Under the pieces are notes generated by a model. The model did not search any database. It was given only the letters and a program-made list of their open reading frames with translations, and was not told the origin of the DNA. 64,000 nt of DNA from positions 1 to 64,000 of the forward strand of contig CAIZNI010000060.1 of the NCBI GenBank assembly GCA_903934295.1. The letters run 5' to 3'. Position 1 is the stretch's first letter, and every line of letters starts with the position of its first letter. This DNA is from an uncultured beta proteobacterium. GTDB taxonomy: Bacteria > Pseudomonadota > Gammaproteobacteria > Burkholderiales > Burkholderiaceae_E. Shown here piece by piece: positions 38,940 to 49,115 of the stretch. Both the position numbers and the translations under genes were made by a program.

Positions 38940-41204
38940 ATGTCGCACCTTCGCCTTCGCTTCGCCGCGCTGCTCCTGACCGCATTCGGCCATGCGCAGG
39001 CATTCGCCGACGCGCCCCTGGTCCTGAAGCTCGATTCGCGACTTTCCGAGGCCGCCGCCGCGCTGGTCGAGGGTCGTCCGGTCTACGGCCGCGGCAACCG
39101 GATCAGCGCCCGCATGGATCGCGAGCTCACCCTGCAGGGCGACGCCGAGCTGCGCCGAGCGGGGACGGTCATCAGCGGCGACCGGATCACCTACTACGTG
39201 CCCGACGATGAGGTGGTCGCAGTGGGCAATGTCCGGGTGGTTCGCCAGGGCAATGTCTTCACCGGTCCGGCGCTGCAGCTGCGCCTGGATGGCTCCGAGG
39301 GCGTGTTCCTGTCGCCGTCTTACGCGCTGGGCCTGTTTGGCGGGCGCGGGCGGGCCGATCGCATCGAATTTCTCGACGCCGACCGGGTCGCGCTCAGCAA
39401 CGCGACCTACACCACCTGCCGCGCCGATGATCCCGACTGGTTCATGCGCACCGAGGCGATGGAGATCGACAACACGCGCGAGGAGGGCAGCGGGCGCTGG
39501 GCCTCGCTGTACTTCAAGGGCCGCCAGATCTTGTCCGCCCCGTTCTTCGAGTTTCCGCTGGGCGAGCAGCGGCGCAGCGGCCTGCTGGCGCCGAGCTTTT
39601 CCTTCACCACCGGCACCGGCCCCGAGCTGGTCGCCCCCTACTATTTCGACATCGCGCCCAATCGCGACCTGACCCTGTTCCCGCGGGTGATGGTGCGCCG
39701 CGGGCTGCAGCTCGGCGGCCAGTTCCGCTATCTCGAGCCCCGCAGTGCCGGCGACCTGCGGGTGGAATACACCCCCAACGACTCGCTGACCAGCACCAAC
39801 CGCTATTTCTGGAGCGGGCTGCACACCTACGCCAATGTCGCCGGCTGGAGCGGTTCGATCAACGCGCGCGGGGTGTCCGACGAAAACTATTTCGTCGACT
39901 ATTCGCGCTCGATCCTGGCCAGCTCCGAGCGCATCCTGCCGCGCGACGCGATAGCCACCCGGTCCTGGAACGACTGGACGCTGCTGCTGCGCACCACCCG
40001 CTACCAGAGCATTCTCGATGCCCGCCTGTCGCCGCCCTACGAGCGGGTGCCGCAGATCAGCCTGACCAACCAGCGCCGCGACCTGGGCGGCTTCGATCTC
40101 GAGACCCTGCTGGACGCGAGCCTGTTTCGCCGGCCCCTGGAGGGTTCGCCCGAGGGACTTCGCCTGGTGGCCTATCCGCGCCTGAGCTACCCGATCGTGC
40201 GTCCCGGCTGGTTCGTCGTTCCGAAGATCGGGCTGCACCTGTCGAGCTACCGTCTCGACCAGAACAACGGCCTGTCGACCTCGCTGAACCGCAATGTGCC
40301 GGTGATGTCGCTGGACGCCGGGCTGGTCTTCGAGCGCTCGGCGCAGTTCTTCGGCCGCAGCCTGACCCAGACGCTGGAGCCGCGTCTTTTCTACGTCCGA
40401 ACCCCCTATCGCGACCAGTCGGCTTTCCCGGTGTTCGACAGCGGCGTGGCCGACTTCAATTTCGCACAGCTCTTCTCCGACAACACCTTCGTGGGCAACG
40501 ACCGAATCGCCGACCAGAATCAGCTCACCACCGCGGTGGTCTCGCGTCTGGTCGAGTCCGGCTCGGGCGTCGAGTCGCTGCGCTTCGCGCTCGGGCAGCG
40601 CTGGTATTTCTCCAGCCAGCAGGTCTCGATTTCCGGGGTCGAGGCCCGTACCGACACCCGCTCCGACATCCTGGTGGCTGCGTCGGCGCTGGTCTCGCCC
40701 AGCACCAGCTTCGACGCCGGCCTGCAGTACAGCCTGCGCGATTCCTCGGTGCCGCGCCTGAACCTGCTGTGGCGCTACCTGCCCGCCGACGGGCGCATCC
40801 TGAACGCCGGTGTGCGCTACCTTCGCGATCAGCTGGGTCAGGTCGACACCTCCTGGCGCTGGCCGATTGCCGATCGCTGGGTCAGTCTGGGACGCATCAA
40901 CTATTCCTGGCTCACCCGGCGAGTCGATTCAAGCACGCTGGCGGTCGTCGATTCCAAGCCCGGCATCATCGAGGCGATCGGCGGTTTCGAGTACAACGCC
41001 GACTGCTGGACCACCCGTTTCGTCGCCCAGCGCTTCGTGACCGCGGCGGGCCGTTCGACCAGCGCGTTTTTTCTGCAGCTCGAACTGCGCGGGCTGATGC
41101 GCATCGGTTCCGACCCGTTTGATATATTGCGTCGGAACATCCCGGGTTATCGGTTGCCCAACGACCGGCCGACCCTGCCATCCCGATTTTTCGGATACGA
41201 ATGA
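38940..41204 (+). CDS. lptD: LPS-assembly protein LptD
   Basis: 754 residues from ATG 38940, signal peptide ending near AQAFADA. An OstA-type jellyroll (about 45-150) precedes a long beta-barrel (GLLAPSFSFTTGTGPELVAPYYFDIAPN onward in short blocks). It inserts LPS into the outer leaflet together with LptE. Only two cysteines exist, Cys160 (TYTTCRADD) and Cys689 (YNADCWTTR), so at most one interdomain disulfide can form, against two in E. coli. Its stop overlaps the surA start (ATGA). Confidence 0.94.
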   Translation: MSHLRLRFAALLLTAFGHAQAFADAPLVLKLDSRLSEAAAALVEGRPVYGRGNRISARMDRELTLQGDAELRRAGTVISGDRITYYVPDDEVVAVGNVRVVRQGNVFTGPALQLRLDGSEGVFLSPSYALGLFGGRGRADRIEFLDADRVALSNATYTTCRADDPDWFMRTEAMEIDNTREEGSGRWASLYFKGRQILSAPFFEFPLGEQRRSGLLAPSFSFTTGTGPELVAPYYFDIAPNRDLTLFPRVMVRRGLQLGGQFRYLEPRSAGDLRVEYTPNDSLTSTNRYFWSGLHTYANVAGWSGSINARGVSDENYFVDYSRSILASSERILPRDAIATRSWNDWTLLLRTTRYQSILDARLSPPYERVPQISLTNQRRDLGGFDLETLLDASLFRRPLEGSPEGLRLVAYPRLSYPIVRPGWFVVPKIGLHLSSYRLDQNNGLSTSLNRNVPVMSLDAGLVFERSAQFFGRSLTQTLEPRLFYVRTPYRDQSAFPVFDSGVADFNFAQLFSDNTFVGNDRIADQNQLTTAVVSRLVESGSGVESLRFALGQRWYFSSQQVSISGVEARTDTRSDILVAASALVSPSTSFDAGLQYSLRDSSVPRLNLLWRYLPADGRILNAGVRYLRDQLGQVDTSWRWPIADRWVSLGRINYSWLTRRVDSSTLAVVDSKPGIIEAIGGFEYNADCWTTRFVAQRFVTAAGRSTSAFFLQLELRGLMRIGSDPFDILRRNIPGYRLPNDRPTLPSRFFGYE

Positions 41205-42532
41205 AGCCCCTCATCCGTCTGCTGCTGCTGACCCTCGCATGGGTTGCCGCCGGCAGCTCAGCCCAGACCGCCCCGAGGTCCCTCGGCCCGTCCGCCCCGG
41301 TGACCGAGATCGATCGGGTCGTCGCGGTGGTCAACACCGACGTGATCACCTTTCTCGAGGTCGAGATGCGCCGTCGTTCGGTCGAGCGTCAGTTGCGCCA
41401 GCGGCGCATCGAGGCGCCGCCCGAGGAAGAACTGCGCAAGCAGGTGCTCGAGCGGCTGATCTCCGACCGCGCGCTGGTCCAGGCGGCCCGCGACGCCGGA
41501 TTGCGCGTCGACGATGCGCAACTCGATCGGGTGCTGGCCCGGATGGCCGAGGACAACCGCGGCACGCCGGCGCAGATGCGCGCACAGCTCGAGCGTGACG
41601 GCGTGAGCTTCACCAAGTTCCGCGAGGAAGTGCGCGAGGAGATCCTGATCAGCCGGTTGCGCGAGCGCGAGGTCGACGCCAAGCTGAACATCAGCGAGGC
41701 CGACATCGATGCCTTCCTGGCCGAGCAGCGCGACGCCGGCGCGGTGGCGCCCGAGTACGACATCGTCCAGATCCTGCTGCGCATTCCCGAGGGGGCCAGC
41801 GCCGAGCAGATCGAGCGTCAGCGCCTGCGTGGCGAGGAAATCATCAGGCAGTTGCAGCGCGGCGGCGACTTCTCCCGGCTCTCGGCGGCGCTGTCCGATG
41901 CGCCCGAGGCGATGAGCGGCGGGGCGCTGGGCTGGCGGCCGGCCGAGCGCCTGCCGCAGCTGTTCGTCGAGGCGGTGGCCCGCCTCAAACCGGGCGAACT
42001 GGCGCCGCTGCTGCGCAGTGCCAATGGTTTTCACGTGCTGCGCCTGAACGGGGCGCGCGCCGGCACCGACATTGGCCTGGGCGGCAAACCGGTTCTGCAG
42101 ACCAAGGCCCGCCACATCCTGATCCGGCTGGCCGAAGGCGCCTCGCAGGCAGACGTGCTGCGCCGCCTGCGCGACATCCGCGAGCGCGTGCTCGCCGGCT
42201 CGGCCGATTTTGCCGACATGGCGCGCCAGTACTCGACCGACGGATCCGCGACCCGGGGGGGCGATCTCGGCTGGCTCTATGCCGGCGACACCGTCCCGCC
42301 CTTCGAGCGTGCGATGGACTCGCTGCAGCCCGGCGACATCAGCGAGCCGGTGCGCACCGATTTTGGCTTTCACCTGATCCAGGTCCTGGAGCGGCGAACC
42401 GATGTCGCCTCGCCCGAGCGCCAGCGCCAAGCGGCCCGGCTCGCCCTTCGCGAGCGCCGAATCGAGGAGCAGACCCAGGACTGGCTGCGCCAGGTGCGCG
42501 ATCGCACCTACGTCGAATACCGGGAGCGTTGA
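41201..42532 (+). CDS. surA: Periplasmic chaperone and peptidyl-prolyl isomerase SurA
   Basis: 443 residues with a signal peptide ending near AGSSAQT. The SurA N-terminal domain (IDRVVAVVNTDVITFLEVEM) is followed by two parvulin domains (about 180-280 and 290-400, with ARHILIRLAEGAS and GGDLGWLYAGDTVPPFE). It assists folding of outer-membrane proteins, including LptD, its upstream partner. rsmA follows with a 4-bp overlap if TTG 42529 is used. Confidence 0.95.
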   Translation: MKPLIRLLLLTLAWVAAGSSAQTAPRSLGPSAPVTEIDRVVAVVNTDVITFLEVEMRRRSVERQLRQRRIEAPPEEELRKQVLERLISDRALVQAARDAGLRVDDAQLDRVLARMAEDNRGTPAQMRAQLERDGVSFTKFREEVREEILISRLREREVDAKLNISEADIDAFLAEQRDAGAVAPEYDIVQILLRIPEGASAEQIERQRLRGEEIIRQLQRGGDFSRLSAALSDAPEAMSGGALGWRPAERLPQLFVEAVARLKPGELAPLLRSANGFHVLRLNGARAGTDIGLGGKPVLQTKARHILIRLAEGASQADVLRRLRDIRERVLAGSADFADMARQYSTDGSATRGGDLGWLYAGDTVPPFERAMDSLQPGDISEPVRTDFGFHLIQVLERRTDVASPERQRQAARLALRERRIEEQTQDWLRQVRDRTYVEYRER

Positions 42533-43341
42533 TTGGCCCGCCTGCGGGCCGTGTCGCGGTGAAGCCGGTCGCACGCAAGCGCTTCGGCCAGCACTTCCTG
42601 GTCGACCGGGGCGTGATCGAGGCGATCGTCGCTGCGATCGCACCAATGCCGGGCGAGAACCTCATCGAGATTGGGCCGGGCGACGCGGCGCTGACCGCGG
42701 TGCTGCTGGATCGGGTGCCGCGGCTGCGCGCCATCGAGATCGACCGCGATCTGGCCGCCCGGTTGCGCCGGCGCTTCGGCGAACGGCTCGACCTCGTCGA
42801 GGCCGACGTGCTGTCGGTCGATTTTCGTGACTTCGCCGCAGCCGGGCCGCTGCGCCTGGTCGGCAACCTGCCCTACAACATCTCCACGCCGCTGCTGGTG
42901 CGTCTGATCGACTGCCGCGAGATCACCCAGGACCTGCATTTCATGCTGCAGCGCGAAGTCGTCGATCGCATCGTCGCCGGACCGGGAACCGCCGCCTATG
43001 GCCGGCTCGGCGTGCTGCTGCAGGCCTACTACGACACTGAATCGCTGATCGAGGTGGGACCGGAGGCTTTCGATCCGCCTCCCCGGGTCGACTCGGCGGT
43101 GATCCGGATGCTGCCACGCCGCGATCCCGGTTCGGTGCCGGTACCGGTGCTCTCGCAACTGCTGGCCGCCGGCTTCGGCCAGCGCCGCAAGATGCTGCGC
43201 AAGACGCTGCTGCCCTGGCTGCAGGTGCGCGGCATTGAAGACACCGGGCTGCCGCCCACCGCACGCGCCGAAGAGGTGCCGGTCGCCGACTGGATCGCGC
43301 TGGCGCGTCGGCTGGCCGCCATTCCGGTGGCGCCCGACTGA
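42529..43341 (+). CDS. rsmA: 16S rRNA dimethyladenosine transferase
   Basis: Up to 270 residues from TTG 42529; GTG 42559 (VKPVARKRFGQHFL) is a plausible shorter start. SAM-binding LIEIGPGDAALTAVLL and the catalytic NLPYNIS motif identify RsmA/KsgA. It dimethylates two adjacent adenines near the 3' end of 16S rRNA. In E. coli pdxA separates surA and rsmA; here they are directly adjacent. Confidence 0.94.
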   Translation: MIGPPAGRVAVKPVARKRFGQHFLVDRGVIEAIVAAIAPMPGENLIEIGPGDAALTAVLLDRVPRLRAIEIDRDLAARLRRRFGERLDLVEADVLSVDFRDFAAAGPLRLVGNLPYNISTPLLVRLIDCREITQDLHFMLQREVVDRIVAGPGTAAYGRLGVLLQAYYDTESLIEVGPEAFDPPPRVDSAVIRMLPRRDPGSVPVPVLSQLLAAGFGQRRKMLRKTLLPWLQVRGIEDTGLPPTARAEEVPVADWIALARRLAAIPVAPD

Positions 43342-43458
43342 ATGGGGTTCAGGCAGGGCTGAGGTCGTTTCATCGTCGCGGCGCGCGTGCCCGCGAGGCG
43401 GTGCGCCCGGACCCGCGCGGGTTACCATCGCGGCATCCTCCCACCGGTGTTCAAACCC

Positions 43459-43860
43459 ATGAAACTGCTCCACACCATGCTGCGGGTCGGCAACCTGCAA
43501 CGCTCGATCGATTTCTACACCAAGGCGGTGGGCATGACCCTGCTGCGCACCACCGATCGTCCCGATCAGAAGTACTCGCTGGCCTTCGTGGCCTTCGGCA
43601 AGGGCAACGCCGACGGTGCGGCCGAGATCGAGCTCACCTACAACTACGGCGTCGAGTCGTATGAGAGCGGCACCGCCTTCGGCCACATCGCGATCGGCGT
43701 CGACGATGTCGCGGCCACCTGCGAGCGGGTCCGCCAGGCCGGCGGGGTGATCACGCGCGAGGCCGGCCCGGTCAAGGGCGGGTCGACCATCATCGCGTTC
43801 TTCGAGGATCCCGATCACTACAAGATCGAGCTGATCCAGACCTCGACCCGCGGCCTCTAG
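43459..43860 (+). CDS. gloA: Lactoylglutathione lyase (glyoxalase I)
   Basis: 133 residues from ATG 43459, starting [20 protein letters not shown]. Two vicinal-oxygen-chelate repeats hold the metal ligands His5, Glu in [10 protein letters not shown], His in [10 protein letters not shown] and Glu in HYKIELIQ. It detoxifies methylglyoxal as its glutathione hemithioacetal. The His/Glu set suggests the Ni-dependent class. Confidence 0.95.
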   Translation: MKLLHTMLRVGNLQRSIDFYTKAVGMTLLRTTDRPDQKYSLAFVAFGKGNADGAAEIELTYNYGVESYESGTAFGHIAIGVDDVAATCERVRQAGGVITREAGPVKGGSTIIAFFEDPDHYKIELIQTSTRGL

Positions 43861-43870
43861 GCGGGCAGCG

Positions 43871-43889
43871 CCCGGGCCGCTCGCCCGGG
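43871..43889. terminator. GC hairpin between convergent gloA and YgjP-type gene
   Basis: CCCGGGC and GCCCGGG pair around a 5-nt loop in the 31-bp gap between the two stop codons. No T-tract is present. Confidence 0.5.
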
Positions 43890-43891
43890 TC

Positions 43892-44698
43892 TCAGAAAGT
43901 GATGTCGTCGGGGAATCCGCGCAACCAGTCGCGGGCGCGCTGCCATTCGGGAAACAGCTCGCCCACCGCCGACCAGAATTGCGGGCCGTGGTTCATCTCG
44001 CGCAGGTGCGCCAGTTCGTGGGCGATCACGTAGTCGACGATTTCCGGCGGAAAGTGCATCAGCCGCCAGTTCAGCCGGATCGATCCGTCGGCCGCGCAGC
44101 TGCCCCAGCGGGTTCGTGCTGACGACAGCGCCCAGCGCCGTGGCGACACGCCGTGCTCGCGCGCGAAATGATCGATCCGTACCGCGAAATGTTCGCGGGC
44201 GCGCTGCTGCAGCCACGCCTGCACGACATCGCGCAGCTGGTCGTTGTCGGCCTCGGGCGCCAGCCCGACCTGCAGGGTCGACTCCACCAGCACCGGCTTG
44301 CCGCGATGGCCGGCGCACACCCGCAGCACCAGATCGCGGCCCAGGAAGGGCATGGTCGCGCCGTCCTCCCAGCGCACCGCCAGTCGGTCGCGCCGGCGGG
44401 TGTAGTCGCGCCATTCCACCAGCTTGCGCAGCACCCAGTCGGCGCGCTCGGCCAGCGCCGAGTCGATCTCGCTCTGGGCGACCCAGCGCGGGGCGGTCAC
44501 CGACAGGCCACGGTCATCGACCACGAAGCCGATGGTGCGGCGACGCGAGCGGCGCAGTTCGTATTCGACGAACTGGTCGCCCAGGCGGAGCACCCGGTGA
44601 CCGGCGCGCACCACCGCGGGCGGCGCAGCCGGTTCGAACAGCGGCAGCGTGAGCTGCAGTGCCGCATCGGCGAGCTGGCGCAGGCGCTTGAGTGCCAT
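43892..44698 (-). CDS. YgjP/SprT-like metallohydrolase (M48-type HExxH)
   Basis: 268 residues. The zinc motif IAHELAHLREMNHGPQFW supplies HELAH and a downstream His, with RTRWGSCAADGSIRLNWRL before it, as in YgjP/DUF45 proteins. There is no signal peptide. The molecular role of this family is unclear. Its start overlaps the plsC stop by one base (TGATG). Confidence 0.88.
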   Translation of the reverse strand: MALKRLRQLADAALQLTLPLFEPAAPPAVVRAGHRVLRLGDQFVEYELRRSRRRTIGFVVDDRGLSVTAPRWVAQSEIDSALAERADWVLRKLVEWRDYTRRRDRLAVRWEDGATMPFLGRDLVLRVCAGHRGKPVLVESTLQVGLAPEADNDQLRDVVQAWLQQRAREHFAVRIDHFAREHGVSPRRWALSSARTRWGSCAADGSIRLNWRLMHFPPEIVDYVIAHELAHLREMNHGPQFWSAVGELFPEWQRARDWLRGFPDDITF

Positions 44699-45474
44699 CA
44701 GGCGCGCTGTCGCTGGGTCGACTCGGCTGGCGAACCGGTCGGGGCGCCCTGGTCGGTGTAGGCCTGGGGTGTGATGCGGCGCATTTCGGCCTCGATCCAG
44801 GTTTCGACTTCGGCCAGCAGCTGTTCCGGGGTCTTGCCCGCGGACGGGATCGGCGGACCCACCGACACGGTGATCGTGCCCGGACGCTTCAAAAAAGCGC
44901 GACGGGGCCAGAAATCACCCGAGTTCATCGCGATCGGAATCACCGGCGCGCCGGTGCGGATCGCCAGCCGCGTGCCACCCGTTTTATAGCGGCCCTGCGA
45001 GCCGGCAGGGGTGCGCGTGCCTTCCGGGAACATGATGATCCAGCGGCCCTCGGCGAGTTTTCGAATGCCCTGGGTGACGACTTCCTCGAATGCGTTGCGA
45101 CTCTTGCGCCGGTCGATGTGGATCATGTCGAGCAGCCAGATGCCCCAGCCGAAGAAGGGCAGCATCAGCAGCTCGCGCTTGAACACGAAACACATCTCGC
45201 GCGGCAGGTGCGAGACATAGAACAGCGTCTCCCAGGTGGATTGGTGCTTGGAGAGCACGATGGCCGGGCCGTCGGGGAAGTTCTCGGTGCCGATCATCCG
45301 GTGATCGATCCCCAGGAGCAGGCGTGCGCCCTTGACCATCGCGCGCGGCCAGACGACGGTGACCCGATAGCGCAGCGGGCGCGGCAGTGGCGCGCACAGC
45401 AGGCAGATCGCGCTCATCGGAATGACGGTGATCACCTGCAGCAGGGTGAAGGCGATCGCTCGCAAGGCCAGCAT
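44698..45474 (-). CDS. plsC: 1-acylglycerol-3-phosphate O-acyltransferase
   Basis: 258 residues from ATG 45474, which follows an AGGAGT Shine-Dalgarno. One N-terminal membrane segment is followed by the acceptor motif SKHQSTWETLF (a His-x4-Glu form) and FPEGTRTPAG. It acylates lysophosphatidate in the inner membrane during phospholipid synthesis. Confidence 0.92.
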   Translation of the reverse strand: MLALRAIAFTLLQVITVIPMSAICLLCAPLPRPLRYRVTVVWPRAMVKGARLLLGIDHRMIGTENFPDGPAIVLSKHQSTWETLFYVSHLPREMCFVFKRELLMLPFFGWGIWLLDMIHIDRRKSRNAFEEVVTQGIRKLAEGRWIIMFPEGTRTPAGSQGRYKTGGTRLAIRTGAPVIPIAMNSGDFWPRRAFLKRPGTITVSVGPPIPSAGKTPEQLLAEVETWIEAEMRRITPQAYTDQGAPTGSPAESTQRQRA

Positions 45475-45564
45475 CGGGTACTCCTGGAAACGCCGGGCGT
45501 GCGCGCCGGCACGCGAAACCATCATGGTCGGAAGACGCGTTGCTTGTCCATGGCCCGATTGCGC

Positions 45565-46098
45565 TCAGGCCGTTCGCTCGGCGGCGAATGCCGCCAGGTT
45601 GTCGTGCACCGTCGTGCCCTCGGGCAGGCCGCCTTCCTCGAGCGTGCGCACGCCGTTGCCGGTCAGCACCAGGGCCGGCTGGCAGCCGGCCGCCTGTGCC
45701 GCCTGCAGGTCGCGCAGCGAATCGCCCACCACCGTGACGGCGCCCGGTTCGACGCCGAAGCGCCGCAGGATCTCCAGCAGCATGCCCGGCTGCGGTTTGC
45801 GGCAGACGCACGCTGCCTGCGGTGAGTGCGGGCAGAAGAAAATGCCATCGATCTGGCCGCCGGCCGCGCTCACCGCCTGAGTCATGCGGCTGTGGATCGC
45901 CGCCAGCGTGGCCATGTCGAACAGCCCCCGACCGACGCCGGCCTGGTTGGTGGCCACCGCCACCCGGTAGCCCGCCTTGCGCAGCCGGGCGATCGCCTCG
46001 AGGCTGCCCTCGATCGGACGCCATTCGTCGGGGCTCTTGATGTACGCGGCGCTGTCATGGTTGATGACGCCGTCGCGATCGAGGACCACCAGTTTCAT
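45565..46098 (-). CDS. gmhB: D-glycero-beta-D-manno-heptose 1,7-bisphosphate 7-phosphatase
   Basis: 177 residues. HAD nucleophile motif LDRDGVIN, the Thr/Asn motif VATNQAGVGRG, and the zinc loop CPHSPQAACVCRKPQPG with three Cys and one His are diagnostic for GmhB. It acts in ADP-heptose synthesis for the LPS core. The start overlaps the glyS stop by 4 bp. Confidence 0.93.
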   Translation of the reverse strand: MKLVVLDRDGVINHDSAAYIKSPDEWRPIEGSLEAIARLRKAGYRVAVATNQAGVGRGLFDMATLAAIHSRMTQAVSAAGGQIDGIFFCPHSPQAACVCRKPQPGMLLEILRRFGVEPGAVTVVGDSLRDLQAAQAAGCQPALVLTGNGVRTLEEGGLPEGTTVHDNLAAFAAERTA

Positions 46099-48188
46099 GC
46101 CGACAGCCGCGAGATGTCGGCCACGCGGTTCATCAGTTCACGAAGACGGGCCAGCAGGGCGAGCCGGTTGGCCCGGACCGCCGGGTCGTCGGCCATCACC
46201 ATGACTTCATCGAAGAAGCGGTCGACCGCCTCGCGCGACTGCGCCATCTGGGTGAGCGCACCGGTGTAATCGTGCGCCGCCATGCAGGCGTCCACCCGCG
46301 GGCCGAGTTCGGCAAGCCGCGCCGCGAGTTCGCGTTCGGCGCCTTCGACCAGCAGCGCCGGCACGGGTTCGGCGGCCGCCACATCGCCGGCCTTGCGCAA
46401 GATGTTGGTGATCCGCTTGTTGGCCGCTGCCAGCGACTGCGCCTCGGGGAGCGCCGAGAAGGTGCGCACCGCCTGCAACTGCTCGAGCACCCGCGCCAGC
46501 TCGGCCGGGCGCTGGTCGGTCACCGCCGCGACTTCCTGGCTGCTGAAGCCGCGCTCGCGCAGCCAGCCCGACAGGCGCTCGTAGACGAAGGTCTCCAGGC
46601 CCGCGCGACCCGGCGCCGCCGCGGCATCGAAGGCCGCGAACGCGGTGTCCAGCAGCGCGGGCAGCGCCAGCGGCAGCCGCTTCTCGACCAGCATCCGGAT
46701 CACCCCGAGCGCGTGGCGACGCAGCGCGAAAGGATCCTTGTCGCCGGTGGGGTGCTGACCGATGCCGAACAGTCCGGCCAGCGTCTCGAGCTTGTCGGCC
46801 AGCGCCAGCACGGTACCGGTGTCACTGGCCGGCAACTCGTCGCCGGCGAAGCGCGGCTGGTACTGCTCGGTGAGCGCCTGGGCCACCGCATCGGGCTCGC
46901 CGTCGTGGCGCGCGTAATAGGTGCCCATCACCCCCTGCAGTTCGGGGAACTCGCCCACCATGCCGGTGACCAGATCGGTCTTGGCCAGCAGCGCGGCGCG
47001 ATCGGCGTGCTCGACGTTCAGGTTCAGCGATTGCGCGATCGCACGCGCCAGGTGGCGCACCCGTTCCACACGCTGCGCCTGCGTGCCCAGCTTGGCGTGG
47101 TAGACCACGGCGGACAGTTGCGCCACCCGGTCGGCCAGAGGGGTCTTCTTGTCTTGCTCGAAGAAGAAGCGCGCATCGGCCAGGCGCGGGCGCACCACCC
47201 GCTGGTTGCCGTCGATGATGAGGGTCGGATCGTCGACCTGCATGTTCGAGACGATCAGGAAGCGCGGCAGCAACCGGCCCTGCCCGTCGAACAGCGGAAA
47301 GTATTTCTGGTTGGTGCGCATGGTGAGGATCAGGCATTCCTGGGGCACGGCCAGGAAGGCCGGTTCGAATTCACCGGCATAGACCGCCGGCCATTCGACC
47401 AGCGCGGTGACCTCGTCGAGCAGGGGCGCGACCTGTTCCGGATCGCCCAGCGAGGCATTGAGCGCCTGCGCGCGGTCATCGAGCATGGCGGCGATGCGCG
47501 CCCGCCGGGTATCGAAGTCGGGGATCACCCGGCCCTCGCGCTCGAGCACATGCACATAGGCATTGGCGTCGGGGATCACCAGTTCGCCCACACTCTGGAA
47601 CCGGTGCCCGAAGGTGCGCCGGCCCGACAGCAGGCCCAGCGCGCCGGCCGGCACCACCGCGTCGCCGTGCAGCACGATCAGCCGATGCGCGGGCCGCACG
47701 AAGCTCACGCTGGTGCGGCCGTCGGCCAGCTGGTACTCCATGACCTTGGGGATCGGCAGCCGCGACAGCGCGTACGCGATCAGCGCATCGGCGCATTCCG
47801 AGAGGTGCTGGCCCGGCACGGTGCTGGCGAAGAAGAAGCACTCCTGCTTGCCGTCCGAGCCGCGGGTCAGCTGCTCGACCGTCGCGCCCTGTTTCTGGGC
47901 CCATTTGACCAGTGCCTGCGTGGGCTCGCCCTGGGCGTCGAGCCCGACCTTGATCGAGGGGCCCTTGAGGTCGACCACCTTGTCGGGCGCGCGATGCACC
48001 ACATCCTCGACCCGCACCGCGAGCCGGCGCGGCGAGCAGAAGGTGCGCGAAGCGGCGGGCACCGGTGCCAGCCCGCGGGTCTGCAGGCCTTCCAGGATCG
48101 CGCCTGCGAAGGCCTCGCCCAGGCGCTTGAGCGCCTTCGGCGGCAGTTCTTCGGTGAACAGTTCGATCAGCAGCGGACGGGCGCTCAT
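46095..48188 (-). CDS. glyS: Glycyl-tRNA synthetase beta subunit
   Basis: 697 residues, close to the E. coli length (689). The N-terminus LLIELFTEELPPKALKRLGE and EFPELQGVMGTYYARHDGE are typical, and a DALR-like anticodon-binding region ends the protein. It forms the alpha2beta2 enzyme with GlyQ, whose gene stops one base upstream. Confidence 0.96.
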   Translation of the reverse strand: MSARPLLIELFTEELPPKALKRLGEAFAGAILEGLQTRGLAPVPAASRTFCSPRRLAVRVEDVVHRAPDKVVDLKGPSIKVGLDAQGEPTQALVKWAQKQGATVEQLTRGSDGKQECFFFASTVPGQHLSECADALIAYALSRLPIPKVMEYQLADGRTSVSFVRPAHRLIVLHGDAVVPAGALGLLSGRRTFGHRFQSVGELVIPDANAYVHVLEREGRVIPDFDTRRARIAAMLDDRAQALNASLGDPEQVAPLLDEVTALVEWPAVYAGEFEPAFLAVPQECLILTMRTNQKYFPLFDGQGRLLPRFLIVSNMQVDDPTLIIDGNQRVVRPRLADARFFFEQDKKTPLADRVAQLSAVVYHAKLGTQAQRVERVRHLARAIAQSLNLNVEHADRAALLAKTDLVTGMVGEFPELQGVMGTYYARHDGEPDAVAQALTEQYQPRFAGDELPASDTGTVLALADKLETLAGLFGIGQHPTGDKDPFALRRHALGVIRMLVEKRLPLALPALLDTAFAAFDAAAAPGRAGLETFVYERLSGWLRERGFSSQEVAAVTDQRPAELARVLEQLQAVRTFSALPEAQSLAAANKRITNILRKAGDVAAAEPVPALLVEGAERELAARLAELGPRVDACMAAHDYTGALTQMAQSREAVDRFFDEVMVMADDPAVRANRLALLARLRELMNRVADISRLSA

Positions 48189-49076
48189 TCAGGCCGCCCG
48201 GTCGAGAGAAATCGCCATCGGGAAGCCCAGCCGTTCACGCGAGTCGTAGTAGGCCTGCGCGACCGCGCGCGAGAGCTGGCGCACCCGGCCGATGTAGGCG
48301 GCACGTTCGGTGACCGAGATCGCGCCGCGGGCATCGAGCAGGTTGAAGGTGTGGGAGCACTTCATGATCATCTCGTAGGCCGGCAGCGCCAGCGGCACCT
48401 CGATCAGGCGCCGCGCCTCGGCCTCGTATTCGTTGAAGTGGCGAAACAGCATGTCGGTGTTCGAGTGCTCGAAGTTGTAGGTCGACTGCTCGACCTCGTT
48501 CTGGTGGAAGACATCGCGATAGGTGACGCCCTCGGTCCACACCAGGTCGTAGATGCTTTCGACCCGCTGCAGATACATCGCCAGCCGCTCGATGCCGTAG
48601 GTGATCTCGCCGGTGATCGGCTGGCACTTCAGCGAACCCACTTCCTGGAAGTAGGTGAACTGGGTGACTTCCATGCCGTTGAGCCAGACCTCCCAGCCCA
48701 GACCCCAGGCGCCCAGCGTGGGCGACTCCCAGTCGTCTTCGACGAAGCGGATGTCATTGACCTGGGTGTCGATGCCCAGCGCCTTCAGCGAGCCCAGGTA
48801 CAGGTCGAGGATGTTCGGCGGCGAGGGCTTGAGCACCACCTGGTACTGGTAGTAGTGCTGCAGCCGGTTCGGGTTGTCGCCGTAGCGGCCGTCCTTGGGG
48901 CGCCGCGAGGGCTGCACATAGGCGGCGCGCCAGGGCTCGGGACCGATCGCGCGCAGGAAGGTCGCGGTGTGGAAGGTGCCCGCACCGACCTCCATGTCGT
49001 AAGGCTGCAGCAGCGCGCAGCCTTGTGCGTCCCAGTATTCCTGAAGCCGCAGAATGATTTGCTGAAAGGTAAGCAT
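48189..49076 (-). CDS. glyQ: Glycyl-tRNA synthetase alpha subunit
   Basis: 295 residues. Class II catalytic motifs include [40 protein letters not shown] and [13 protein letters not shown]. It charges tRNA-Gly as the catalytic subunit. The 39-bp gap to the lnt stop upstream shows no clear promoter. Confidence 0.97.
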   Translation of the reverse strand: MLTFQQIILRLQEYWDAQGCALLQPYDMEVGAGTFHTATFLRAIGPEPWRAAYVQPSRRPKDGRYGDNPNRLQHYYQYQVVLKPSPPNILDLYLGSLKALGIDTQVNDIRFVEDDWESPTLGAWGLGWEVWLNGMEVTQFTYFQEVGSLKCQPITGEITYGIERLAMYLQRVESIYDLVWTEGVTYRDVFHQNEVEQSTYNFEHSNTDMLFRHFNEYEAEARRLIEVPLALPAYEMIMKCSHTFNLLDARGAISVTERAAYIGRVRQLSRAVAQAYYDSRERLGFPMAISLDRAA

Positions 49077-49115
49077 CGGAGCCTGGTTGTCGTGTGTTGG
49101 CGTGGCCGCCGGATT

